Below, piece after piece: positions 34,451-41,461 of a stretch of DNA of 64,000 nucleotides. A model generated the notes under the pieces. It was not told the DNA's origin. It saw only the letters and a list, made by a program, of their open reading frames with translations, and did no database searches. The stretch comes from Rickettsiales bacterium (lineage in GTDB: Bacteria > Bacteroidota > Bacteroidia > Cytophagales > Cyclobacteriaceae): positions 60,707 to 124,706 of the forward strand of contig PBTY01000022.1 of the NCBI GenBank assembly GCA_002729235.1. Reading direction: 5' to 3'. A program made the position numbers and the translations under genes. The stretch's first letter is position 1; every line of letters begins with the position of its first letter.

Positions 34451-34909
34451 TTACCTTCTGATTAATACGCCTCCCAGTTCACCTCTCGCTACAACCTGGC
34501 CCTCATGAGTACATTTTACTTTGCAAAATAGTTTGCCTAACCTGAAAAATACTTTTTTCGATTCAACAACCAGCTTGGCACCTGGACCTACCGCATTGAC
34601 AAATTCAACGTGGAAGTTGCTAAACACAGGTAAGATTTCTTTGTCGGCATCTTCCGGTTTATCCTCAAACTGCTTCAATAATAGACCAATGCCAAATGAT
34701 ACAAGGCCAATCTGGGCCATTATTTCTGTGATGATCACGCCCGGAACAATAGGCTTTTCTTTGAAATGCCCTCGAAAATAATACTCATTCTCTTTGATGG
34801 TATAATTTCCCGTGATCCTATCTTCATTTAGTTCTGTGATATCATCTACAAACAAAAAAGGATCACTGTAAGGCAATAATTCGAGGATTTGTGGGATTTT
34901 ATCTGTCAT
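34451..34909 (-). CDS. 3-hydroxyacyl-ACP dehydratase, FabZ-like hotdog protein
   Basis: 152 aa. YYFRGHFKEKPIVPGVIITE contains the FabZ/FabA-type active site with His48 and the second-shell Glu62, followed by MAQIG and a long central helix. It would dehydrate 3-hydroxyacyl-ACP in the private elongation cycle. It lies between the SDR (1-bp gap) and KAS (no gap) genes. Confidence 0.85.
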   Translation of the reverse strand: MTDKIPQILELLPYSDPFLFVDDITELNEDRITGNYTIKENEYYFRGHFKEKPIVPGVIITEIMAQIGLVSFGIGLLLKQFEDKPEDADKEILPVFSNFHVEFVNAVGPGAKLVVESKKVFFRLGKLFCKVKCTHEGQVVARGELGGVLIRR

Positions 34910-34910
34910 T

Positions 34911-35672
34911 TTAAACTAAGTGTTCACCTCCGTCTACATGAATAATTGAGCCGTTGATCCAGTTCGCTTCGGGTTGTGTCAGCAAGTAAATGGCGTTGGC
35001 TACATCTTCCGGCTGGGTAAGTCGATGGTAGGGATTTCTCTTTTTTGTAAAATCAACTAATTCATCGTAACCAGGAATTAATCGGAGAGATGGGGTGTCA
35101 GTGACTCCAGCATGAATACAGTTGTATAATACTCCATGTGAGCTCATCTCTACAGCTAGGTACTTTGTTAGTGTTTCGAGAGAAGCCTTTGCCATTCCTA
35201 CTGCGGCATAGCCAGGCCATGATCGAGTGCTACCTTCTGATGTGAGTGTAATAAATCGACTTCCTCTAGTGAGTAATCCATTTGAATGCAGCAGCTCATT
35301 CCATAATTGCACATTAAAACACATGGCATCCATGGTAAGCTTTAAGTCGTCCATCCGTAACGGCTTGTCCTGAGTGATGTCAAGACTCCCCAGATTGCCA
35401 CGAGTAATGGCATGTAGCACAAGTTGAAAAGGTTTGTCATTGGCTTGTATGACTTCAAGCATCTTTTCTTTGTCTGTCGCATCAATATTGTGAGTGGTGA
35501 AGGTGCAGTTTTCTGTGGTTGAAACATCCTCAATGAACTTTTCCAGATCACTGACTCCTTGCCTACGGTCTCGATGTACGATGACGATTTCATCAAAGGT
35601 AGCGGCGATCTTCTTGGCCGTTGCTTTACCAATTCCACTCGATCCACCTAATATCAAAGCTCTTTTTGTCAT
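34911..35672 (-). CDS. SDR oxidoreductase, FabL/FabI-like enoyl-ACP reductase
   Basis: 253-aa short-chain dehydrogenase. GGSSGIG (9-15) is the cofactor loop. The active-site pattern is Tyr-x6-Lys (YAAVGMAK followed by ASLETLTKYLAVEM), as in enoyl reductases FabI and FabL, not the Tyr-x3-Lys of FabG or ketosphinganine reductases. The C-terminal INGSIIHVDGG is standard. It probably reduces enoyl-ACP in the local elongation cycle. A ketoreductase role is less likely by motif, though still possible. It starts 18 bp after the GNAT stop. Confidence 0.78.
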   Translation of the reverse strand: MTKRALILGGSSGIGKATAKKIAATFDEIVIVHRDRRQGVSDLEKFIEDVSTTENCTFTTHNIDATDKEKMLEVIQANDKPFQLVLHAITRGNLGSLDITQDKPLRMDDLKLTMDAMCFNVQLWNELLHSNGLLTRGSRFITLTSEGSTRSWPGYAAVGMAKASLETLTKYLAVEMSSHGVLYNCIHAGVTDTPSLRLIPGYDELVDFTKKRNPYHRLTQPEDVANAIYLLTQPEANWINGSIIHVDGGEHLV

Positions 35673-35690
35673 TTCTTTTTAATTGAGTAA

Positions 35691-36812
35691 TTAGATTGAT
35701 TTCTTGTAGCACCTTCTTCTTAAAATACCAGTTATTTCGGTATCGTATTCCTTCCAAAGATTAATCACGGCTTTGTTTTCTTCCAGCATAGGACCCGTAG
35801 CAAGCGAGGTGACACCAAGCTTAATGAAGTTATTCCAAATGTCATTAAATATTATGGCATGAACTCCGAGTTTTTGATAGTCAGGATCGACTCCAATCAG
35901 AAAAAGGTCCATCAAACTGTTTCGTTTGAAATCTCTCAAAATATGGATGAAGCCAAATGGAAAAAGGGATCCTTTGGCTTTTTTTAGTGCTTCAGATATG
36001 GATGGCAGAGCAATTGCCATACCTATTACGTCTTGTTGTTCATTTACGATGATGCTGATAAATTCCTTTTTTATAAAATCAAAATACTGTTTGATGTAGT
36101 ACTCGATCTGTTTTGGGGAGAGCGCATAATACCCGTACAGGTTGCTGTAAGACTTGTTTAGTAAATCAAATACTGCAGGAGCGTATTTTTTAATGTCTTT
36201 ATCTCTCTTAAATTTTATGGATTTTAGTCTAAATCTGCTTTCGCATACTGAGGCTACCCGTGCGAGCTTTTTGGAAGTAGTGTATGGTATATCTCCTCTT
36301 CCTTCGAACCAGTCTACAGCCTTCTCCATCCCAAAACTCTCATAGTGTTTTTGATAATAGGGTGCATTATAGATCGTGGCTTGAGTAGCGGTAAATTCAA
36401 ATCCTTCAATTAAAGCTCCTTCAAAATCAAGATCTGTGAAGCCCATAGGGCCATGCATGCCTTCGGCTCCTTTTTGTTGGCCCCATTCCACAACAGTATC
36501 AAAAAGAGCAGCAGAAACTTTTTCATCGTCAACAAAGTCAATCCATCCAAAACGGATAAGTTTTTTTTCTTCAAATTCCTGGTTAAGTAAGATGCCAGCT
36601 ATTCTACCAACTATCTCATCATTTTTTTTAGCTACCCAATACTTTGCCTCAGCATTTTCAAATGCTGGATTTTTTTTGGGATCAAGTGTACTAAGCTCGA
36701 AACTCATCAAAGGAGGAACATAAGAAGACACCCCTTTGTACATTTTCATTGGAAACTTGATAAATGCTTTCAGGTCCTTTTTATTGGTAACCTCAGATAT
36801 AGTAATGCTCAT
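35691..36812 (-). CDS. GNAT-fold acyltransferase; candidate sphingoid-base N-acyltransferase
   Basis: 373 aa from the ATG at 36810-36812 (the frame reaches a TTG at 36818). The N-terminal part (ITISEVTNKKDLKAFIKFP, a KYWVAKKNDEIVGRIAGIL strand pair, a GPMGFTDLDFEGALIEGF block) and the C-terminal GVDPDYQKLGVHAIIFNDIW (the CoA/pantetheine loop region) describe a double-GNAT layout common in Bacteroidota. In Caulobacter the bacterial ceramide synthase is a GNAT-type protein encoded near SPT, so a ceramide-forming N-acyltransferase is a sensible inference here. It leads the operon GNAT-SDR-FabZ-KAS-ACP and is divergent from the cytidylyltransferase-SPT genes. The function is not proved by motif. 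Confidence 0.65.
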   Translation of the reverse strand: MSITISEVTNKKDLKAFIKFPMKMYKGVSSYVPPLMSFELSTLDPKKNPAFENAEAKYWVAKKNDEIVGRIAGILLNQEFEEKKLIRFGWIDFVDDEKVSAALFDTVVEWGQQKGAEGMHGPMGFTDLDFEGALIEGFEFTATQATIYNAPYYQKHYESFGMEKAVDWFEGRGDIPYTTSKKLARVASVCESRFRLKSIKFKRDKDIKKYAPAVFDLLNKSYSNLYGYYALSPKQIEYYIKQYFDFIKKEFISIIVNEQQDVIGMAIALPSISEALKKAKGSLFPFGFIHILRDFKRNSLMDLFLIGVDPDYQKLGVHAIIFNDIWNNFIKLGVTSLATGPMLEENKAVINLWKEYDTEITGILRRRCYKKSI

Positions 36813-36881
36813 TGGCAATTATTTTGCGTCTGTAAAAGTACTACCATCTTATCTAAATTAACTTAGTATTAGGATAGCTGC

Positions 36882-36909
36882 TTGTAATCGCAAACTTATC
36901 ATAATTTTG
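36882..36909 (+). promoter_or_regulatory. Promoter of the cytidylyltransferase gene (TTG, 17 bp, TAATTTTG)
   Basis: TTG at 36882-36884 and TAATTTTG at 36902-36909 are separated by 17 bp, matching the Bacteroidota arrangement. The ATG is only 8 bp after the -7 box, implying a leaderless or nearly leaderless transcript. Confidence 0.45.
36891..36898 (-). promoter_or_regulatory. -7 element (TAAGTTTG) of the GNAT-to-ACP operon
   Basis: The minus strand reads TAAGTTTG, a full TAnnTTTG match, about 78 bp before the ATG at 36812. It nearly abuts the divergent plus-strand promoter, so both arms of the lipid locus may be controlled from one 100-bp region. Confidence 0.42.
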
Positions 36910-36917
36910 CAGCTCGT

Positions 36918-37649
36918 ATGAATATTAAGTGTGTCATCTTAGCCGCAGGCAAAAATACCCGCCTCGATACTGGTATGCCCAAGTCTTTACTGCAAGTCAA
37001 TGGAATTTCTCTTTTAGAGAGGCATATCCAACAGTTTAATAAGGTAGGGTGTCAAGAGTTTTGTATAGTCACAGGTCACAATCCCGAGCCTATTGAGAAA
37101 ATTATTGCTGTCTTGTCAGAAAAGTATTCTGTGGAGATAGATACAGTCCATAATGAAAGATATGATCTGGAAAATGGCTTTTCTGTGAGTGTGGCTGAGG
37201 ATTGGGTGAATAAAAGTTCTATTGATGGATTCTATTTGACGATGGGGGATCATATTTTTCAGCAATCCTTTGTCCAGGCATTTCACAAAGGAGTAGAAAA
37301 GGGAATCACTGAAGAATTATGCCTCGCAGTAGATGTGCCATCTAAGTTTAATGAGCATATAGATATTGATGATGTGACACGTGTATTTGTTGAGACAAAT
37401 GGTAGCATAAAACAAATCGGAAAGGGACTACTTGAATATAATCGATATGATACAGGCTTGTTCTATTTGAAGCCGGGAGTTTTTCATGCACTTAAATCAT
37501 GTTTTGAACATGGGAAGTTTACCATTTCAGACATGGTTTCAACGCTAATTCAACAGGATCAGGCGACAACATTGGATATTGTAGGGCATTTGTGGAATGA
37601 TGTTGATAATTTTAGCGATCTGGACAATACTTCCAAACTAGATTTTTGA
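36918..37649 (+). CDS. Nucleotidyltransferase, candidate CTP:inositol-phosphate cytidylyltransferase (IPCT-like)
   Basis: 243-aa nucleotidyltransferase. VILAAGKNTRL (6-16) with PKSLL is the nucleotide-binding loop. Further blocks are LENGFSVSVAEDWV (84-97), YLTMGDHIF (106-114), IGKGLLEYNRYDTGLFYL (167-184) and GHLWNDVDNF (223-232). The NG-S-V-A, TMGDH, DTG and W-x-DVD sequence recalls the IPCT domain of archaeal and thermophile di-myo-inositol-phosphate synthesis, from memory of that family. It would make CDP-inositol from inositol phosphate, fitting MIPS 1.3 kb away and the CDP-alcohol phosphotransferase at 29 kb. Other sugar-phosphate or choline-phosphate nucleotidyltransferase activity is the alternative. 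SPT follows after 85 bp. Confidence 0.72.
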   Translation: MNIKCVILAAGKNTRLDTGMPKSLLQVNGISLLERHIQQFNKVGCQEFCIVTGHNPEPIEKIIAVLSEKYSVEIDTVHNERYDLENGFSVSVAEDWVNKSSIDGFYLTMGDHIFQQSFVQAFHKGVEKGITEELCLAVDVPSKFNEHIDIDDVTRVFVETNGSIKQIGKGLLEYNRYDTGLFYLKPGVFHALKSCFEHGKFTISDMVSTLIQQDQATTLDIVGHLWNDVDNFSDLDNTSKLDF

Positions 37650-37672
37650 TTCACAGGCGTTCTGTAGTTTTG
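37646..37672 (+). promoter_or_regulatory. Possible own promoter of the SPT gene (TTG, 16 bp, TAGTTTTG)
   Basis: TTG at 37646-37648 overlaps the stop of the preceding gene, and TAGTTTTG at 37665-37672 fully matches TAnnTTTG. The ATG of SPT is 62 bp further on. The 85-bp gap to the preceding gene is wide for this locus, in keeping with an internal promoter. Confidence 0.4.
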
Positions 37673-37734
37673 CCTTCTTGGGGGGTGAACACATAGGTAG
37701 TGGAGAAAAGGTTTTAGCGTAGCAAAACAGATTT

Positions 37735-38925
37735 ATGAGTAGACTAAGGGATCGAACCAAATTATATACAGAGCCACAGCGTGTGAAAGCGTTAGGGTAC
37801 TATCCTTTTTTTAGAAAAATACAGTCCGAGCAAGGAACAGTTGTTAAGGTTGGCGGAAAAGATGTGCTGATGTTTGGGTCTAATAGTTACCTGGGCCTGA
37901 CAGATCATCCTAAAGTGATCGAAGCTGCTAAGAACGCTATGAATCAGTATGGAGCAGGCTGTGCAGGTTCCAGATTCTTGAATGGTACGTTGGATATTCA
38001 TGAAGAACTTGAAGACCGACTAGCACATTTTCTTAATAAAGAGGCTGTCTTGATGTATAGTACTGGTTTTCAGGTAAACATGGGAGTAATTCCTTGTTTG
38101 ACCACCAGAGGAGATTACATTATAATGGATGAATTTGTTCATGCATCGATTATTGAAGGAGCACGTCTGTCCTTAGCTAACAAATTGAAGTTTCGCCATA
38201 ATGACATGGAGTCATTGGAGAAAAAACTACAACATTGTCCTGTAGATGCTTTTAAACTGATTGTGGTAGATGGCATCTTCAGTATGGAAGGTGATATAGT
38301 AAAACTACCAGAGGTGGTGGCGCTTGCCAAGAAGTATGACGCAGTGGTAATGACGGATTGTGCTCACGCTGTTGGAGTGATTGGAGATCATGGAGCAGGA
38401 ACACCTTCGCATTTTGGTCTAACGAATGACGTAGATCTTATCGGCGGTACCTTTAGTAAATCTTTAGCTTCACTTGGCGGTTTTATTGCTAGTGATCAGG
38501 ATACTATCAATTATCTAAAGCATCATTCCAGATCTATGATATTCAGTGCAAGTATTACTCCTCCTTCTTGTGCTGCTGCTTTGGCAGCATTAGATATCAT
38601 AGAGTCAGACGATTCACATCGTTTGAAGTTGTGGGAAAATACTCACCGGGCATTGAAGGGGTTGAGAGAGTTAGGATTTGATACAGGAAGTTCCGAATCT
38701 CCTATTATCCCAATTTATGTTCGGGATTACATGAAGACATTTCAGCTGACAACCAAATTATTGGAAAGCGGCGTGTTTGTCAATCCAATCATTTCTCCAG
38801 CAGTAGCTCCAGAGGATACTTTAATAAGGTTTAGCCTGATGGCTACTCATTCGTTTGAGCAAATAGATGAGGCTATTGATAAAATTTATCAAGAGTTCAA
38901 GAAATTGGAGATCGTTCTGGCCTAG
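37735..38925 (+). CDS. spt: Serine palmitoyltransferase (alpha-oxoamine synthase)
   Basis: 396-aa soluble PLP enzyme that condenses serine with a long acyl thioester to 3-ketosphinganine, the first step of sphingolipid synthesis. PLP lysine Lys242 lies in GGTFSKSLASLGG, the ring-stacking His136 in DEFVHASI and Asp208 in VMTDCAHAVG. GSNSYLGL, GSRFLNGTLDIHEELE and ESPIIPIYVRDY agree with Bacteroides/Porphyromonas SPT rather than with glycine C-acetyltransferase. Cysteate acyltransferase of sulfonolipid producers is a close relative and cannot be fully excluded, but the DEGS-like desaturase and inositol genes argue for serine. Its end overlaps the convergent MIPS gene by 4 bp. Confidence 0.87.
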   Translation: MSRLRDRTKLYTEPQRVKALGYYPFFRKIQSEQGTVVKVGGKDVLMFGSNSYLGLTDHPKVIEAAKNAMNQYGAGCAGSRFLNGTLDIHEELEDRLAHFLNKEAVLMYSTGFQVNMGVIPCLTTRGDYIIMDEFVHASIIEGARLSLANKLKFRHNDMESLEKKLQHCPVDAFKLIVVDGIFSMEGDIVKLPEVVALAKKYDAVVMTDCAHAVGVIGDHGAGTPSHFGLTNDVDLIGGTFSKSLASLGGFIASDQDTINYLKHHSRSMIFSASITPPSCAAALAALDIIESDDSHRLKLWENTHRALKGLRELGFDTGSSESPIIPIYVRDYMKTFQLTTKLLESGVFVNPIISPAVAPEDTLIRFSLMATHSFEQIDEAIDKIYQEFKKLEIVLA

Positions 38926-39971
38926 GCCAGAAAGTCATCAATTTTACGAAGAATATCAGTTTCACTCATTTTATCGGCTGGGGACTTGAACCCAAAAGCA
39001 GAGACAACTGGAATATTGCCTGTCAGACCTTTTTCTTTAGCCACTTTTGCCAATCTAACTACATCCAGCATGACTCCAGCACTATTTGGACTGTCTTCAA
39101 CTTTTAACTTAAGCTCAAGTTCAAATTTTTGATTACCAAACTGAGTACCGTTCACATTGATATAGCAGATTTTGGCATCTTTCAAGTGAGGTACATAATC
39201 GCTCGGCCCAATTCTAAGAGCTGGCTCGTTGCCTTCTTTGAATAAAGTGGAAACTGCTGAAGTTTTAGAGATACGCTTAGATTGAAGTCGAGACTCATCA
39301 ATCATGTTTTCAAAGTCAGTATTTCCACCAACGTTTAGCTGATATAAATTGTCGATGTTGAAACCACGATACATCAAGCTCTCAACCAAGACTCTATTGA
39401 GATAAGTAGCACCAAACTGAGATTTAATATCATCACCAGCACACACCAATCCCGCTTCTTTGAATTTATTACTCCATTCTGGGGTAGAGCAGATAAATAC
39501 CGGAATGGCATTAATAAACCCAACACCAGCTTTTAATGCTTCTTCTGCATAAAATTTTGCAGCTTTCTCACTGCCCACAGGAAGGTAACAGATGACGAAT
39601 TCTGCTTCTACTTCTTTTAGATAAGCAGCTATATCTACTGGTGCCTGTGAATCATCCACTTGAAAAGAGTTGTGCATATGTTCAGCCACACCATCAAGTA
39701 CAGGACCTTTCACGACTTGTACATTGTAGTTCGGAACTTCTGAAAATTTCTCAGCTGTATTGCTTCCAGAGAAGATGGCTTCAGAAACATCCTTGCCAAT
39801 CAATCGTTTGTCAACGTCGATTGCACCGACGACTTGTACATCTTTAATTAAGTAGTTACCAATTTCCCTTCGTACGTAGCCTTTGGTTTCTTGTTCATTT
39901 TTATAGAATTCAATTCCTTGTATGAAAGAACTTGAACAATTACCCAGACCCACAATGACAACTCTAATCAT
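38922..39971 (-). CDS. ino1: Inositol-3-phosphate synthase (MIPS)
   Basis: 349 aa from the ATG at 39969-39971. The longer frame to 40037 adds a non-conserved extension. The enzyme turns glucose-6-phosphate into 1L-myo-inositol-3-phosphate using NAD. The NAD-binding start is VVIVGLGNCSSSF, and the central GDDIKSQFGAT and NVGGNTDFENM blocks are signatures of the compact archaeal/actinobacterial-type MIPS. IPVFICSTPEW and SPNSAGVMLD belong to the catalytic lobe. It is convergent with SPT. In Bacteroidota MIPS is used for inositol lipids, which fits the locus. Confidence 0.92.
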   Translation of the reverse strand: MIRVVIVGLGNCSSSFIQGIEFYKNEQETKGYVRREIGNYLIKDVQVVGAIDVDKRLIGKDVSEAIFSGSNTAEKFSEVPNYNVQVVKGPVLDGVAEHMHNSFQVDDSQAPVDIAAYLKEVEAEFVICYLPVGSEKAAKFYAEEALKAGVGFINAIPVFICSTPEWSNKFKEAGLVCAGDDIKSQFGATYLNRVLVESLMYRGFNIDNLYQLNVGGNTDFENMIDESRLQSKRISKTSAVSTLFKEGNEPALRIGPSDYVPHLKDAKICYINVNGTQFGNQKFELELKLKVEDSPNSAGVMLDVVRLAKVAKEKGLTGNIPVVSAFGFKSPADKMSETDILRKIDDFLA

Positions 39972-40096
39972 ATCTCTTAAAAATTCGAGGCAAATTAAAT
40001 AAATTTCAGTCGTCGAAGCATAACATATCACCAACATCTGAGTAAAATCAATGTAATCGCGCTTGAACGCTCCTTTTTTCTACATTAGCAAACATC

Positions 40097-40726
40097 ATGA
40101 CAGCTGAATTCATCAAATTATATCCTGAAAATCCAGAAGAAGACAAAATTCTTCAGATCGTTGAAGTGATCAGAGATGGAGGATTAATCATCTATCCAAC
40201 GGATACAGTTTATGGGTTAGGATGTGATATTTTTAACACAAAAGCACTGGAGAGACTGAAATTGATTAAAGGGATCAAAGGAAAGAATATTAACCTTTCT
40301 TTCATTTGCTATGATTTGAGTCAATTATCGGAGTATGCCAAACATGTAGATACACCCACTTTTAAACTGATGAAAAAGTGTTTGCCAGGTCCATTTACAT
40401 TCATTTTGGAGTCTTCAAGCAAGGTGCCCAAAATTTTAAATGTCAAAAAGAAAACGATCGGTATTAGGGTGCCAGACAATAATATTCCGAGAGATATTGT
40501 GAAGTTCTTAGGGAACCCGATTATCACTACTTCTATTCATCACGAAGATGAAATTGTTGATTATACCACGGATCCTAGTTTGATTTATGATGACTTTGCC
40601 AATCTAGTTGATGTCATTATTGATGGAGGGTATGGAAACAATCAGCCAAGTACTGTGATCGATTGTACAACGGATGAACCTGAAATAATTAGAGAGGGGC
40701 TGGGAGACATTTCTCAATATATATAA
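40097..40726 (+). CDS. yciO: YciO-type protein of the Sua5/YciO/YrdC family
   Basis: 209-aa single-domain protein. [15 protein letters not shown] is the family nucleotide site. The middle ([42 protein letters not shown]) and the end ([17 protein letters not shown]) follow E. coli YciO closely. TsaC/YrdC and Sua5 share the fold, but their K-R-x-KPL motif is replaced here by GKNINLSF as in YciO. The family acts on threonylcarbamoyl-AMP formation for tRNA t6A, and the role of YciO itself is less clear. The next gene's ATG follows directly after the TAA. Confidence 0.85.
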   Translation: MTAEFIKLYPENPEEDKILQIVEVIRDGGLIIYPTDTVYGLGCDIFNTKALERLKLIKGIKGKNINLSFICYDLSQLSEYAKHVDTPTFKLMKKCLPGPFTFILESSSKVPKILNVKKKTIGIRVPDNNIPRDIVKFLGNPIITTSIHHEDEIVDYTTDPSLIYDDFANLVDVIIDGGYGNNQPSTVIDCTTDEPEIIREGLGDISQYI

Positions 40727-41347
40727 ATGCAGAAAATAATTATCGAACCCCATTATTTGGGGAGTATTGAGTATTATTCCCAGATAATAAGATCTCAAGA
40801 AGTTCATCTGGAAATCTGTCAGAATTTCACCAAACAGACCTATAAAAATCGTTGCTACATTTTATCTGCCAGTGGTGTGATGCCATTAATGGTGCCTGTG
40901 AAGTTCAATAATAGAACTGCATATAAGGACGTATTGATTGATCACAGTCAATCCTGGTCGCGGGATCATTGGGGGGCATTCTATTCTGCTTATGGCAAAG
41001 CTCCTTATTTTGAGTTTTTTGAAGATTATTTTAAAGCAATTTGGGACAAGCAGCATCAGTTTTTGCTTGACTTAAGCCTGGAGATGATGACAATGTGTCT
41101 GAAAATCTTACAAATTGACAGGTCTATAATACTGACAGAACAATACGATAAAATTCCCGATCATCGACTAAAAGACCTCAGAGAACGAATACTTCCCAAA
41201 AAGACTTTTGAAGAAAGAAATTTATATCTACCTTTTCCCTATACCCAGACATTTGGCAACATTTTTGTCCCAAACTTGAGCATTATAGACCTCATTTTAT
41301 GTGAGGGTTCGAGGGCCTCAGAAGTGCTGACGCGATCAATGCACTGA
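40727..41347 (+). CDS. WbqC-family protein
   Basis: 206 aa. IEPHYLGSIEYYSQI, the RCYILSASGVMPLMVPV strand, HWGAFYSAYGKAPYFEFFED and the closing NLSIIDLILCEGSRA are typical of WbqC-like proteins, many annotated near surface-sugar genes. The enzymatic role is not established. It is translationally adjacent to the YciO gene (no gap). Confidence 0.82.
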   Translation: MQKIIIEPHYLGSIEYYSQIIRSQEVHLEICQNFTKQTYKNRCYILSASGVMPLMVPVKFNNRTAYKDVLIDHSQSWSRDHWGAFYSAYGKAPYFEFFEDYFKAIWDKQHQFLLDLSLEMMTMCLKILQIDRSIILTEQYDKIPDHRLKDLRERILPKKTFEERNLYLPFPYTQTFGNIFVPNLSIIDLILCEGSRASEVLTRSMH

Positions 41348-41384
41348 GTGATTGAACAAATCCAATTTATTATGTGTTTTAAAA

Positions 41385-41399
41385 CTCGGAAATGCCGAG
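41385..41399 (+). terminator. Small GC hairpin between the WbqC-family gene and clpC
   Basis: CTCGG at 41385-41389 and CCGAG at 41395-41399 enclose AAATG. The stem is short and only a weak T stretch (GATTTAA) follows, so termination would be partial. No CIRCE-type operator is seen before clpC. Confidence 0.3.
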
Positions 41400-41461
41400 G
41401 ATTTAACTCATATAAATTTTAAATTTACTAATAGAGTACTCAATATCATATAATCCATTTT

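Noticed and set aside
32910..35672. Aryl-polyene or flexirubin-type biosynthetic cluster
   Set aside because: Only one KAS, no chain-length factor, no ammonia lyase, no dedicated acyltransferase/outer-membrane set; the SPT and DEGS context explains the genes better.
37735..38925. Glycine C-acetyltransferase (kbl) or cysteate acyltransferase
   Set aside because: Motifs GSNSYLGL and TFSKSLASLGG plus the flanking ceramide genes favour SPT; no threonine dehydrogenase or sulfonolipid genes are adjacent. Cysteate use is not fully excluded.
40097..40726. tsaC/sua5 threonylcarbamoyl-AMP synthase
   Set aside because: The middle and C-terminal sequence follow YciO and the KPL-type motif of TsaC is missing.
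41348..41461. CIRCE or CtsR operator before clpC
   Set aside because: No inverted repeat of the CIRCE type or CtsR heptads was found; only a short GC hairpin.
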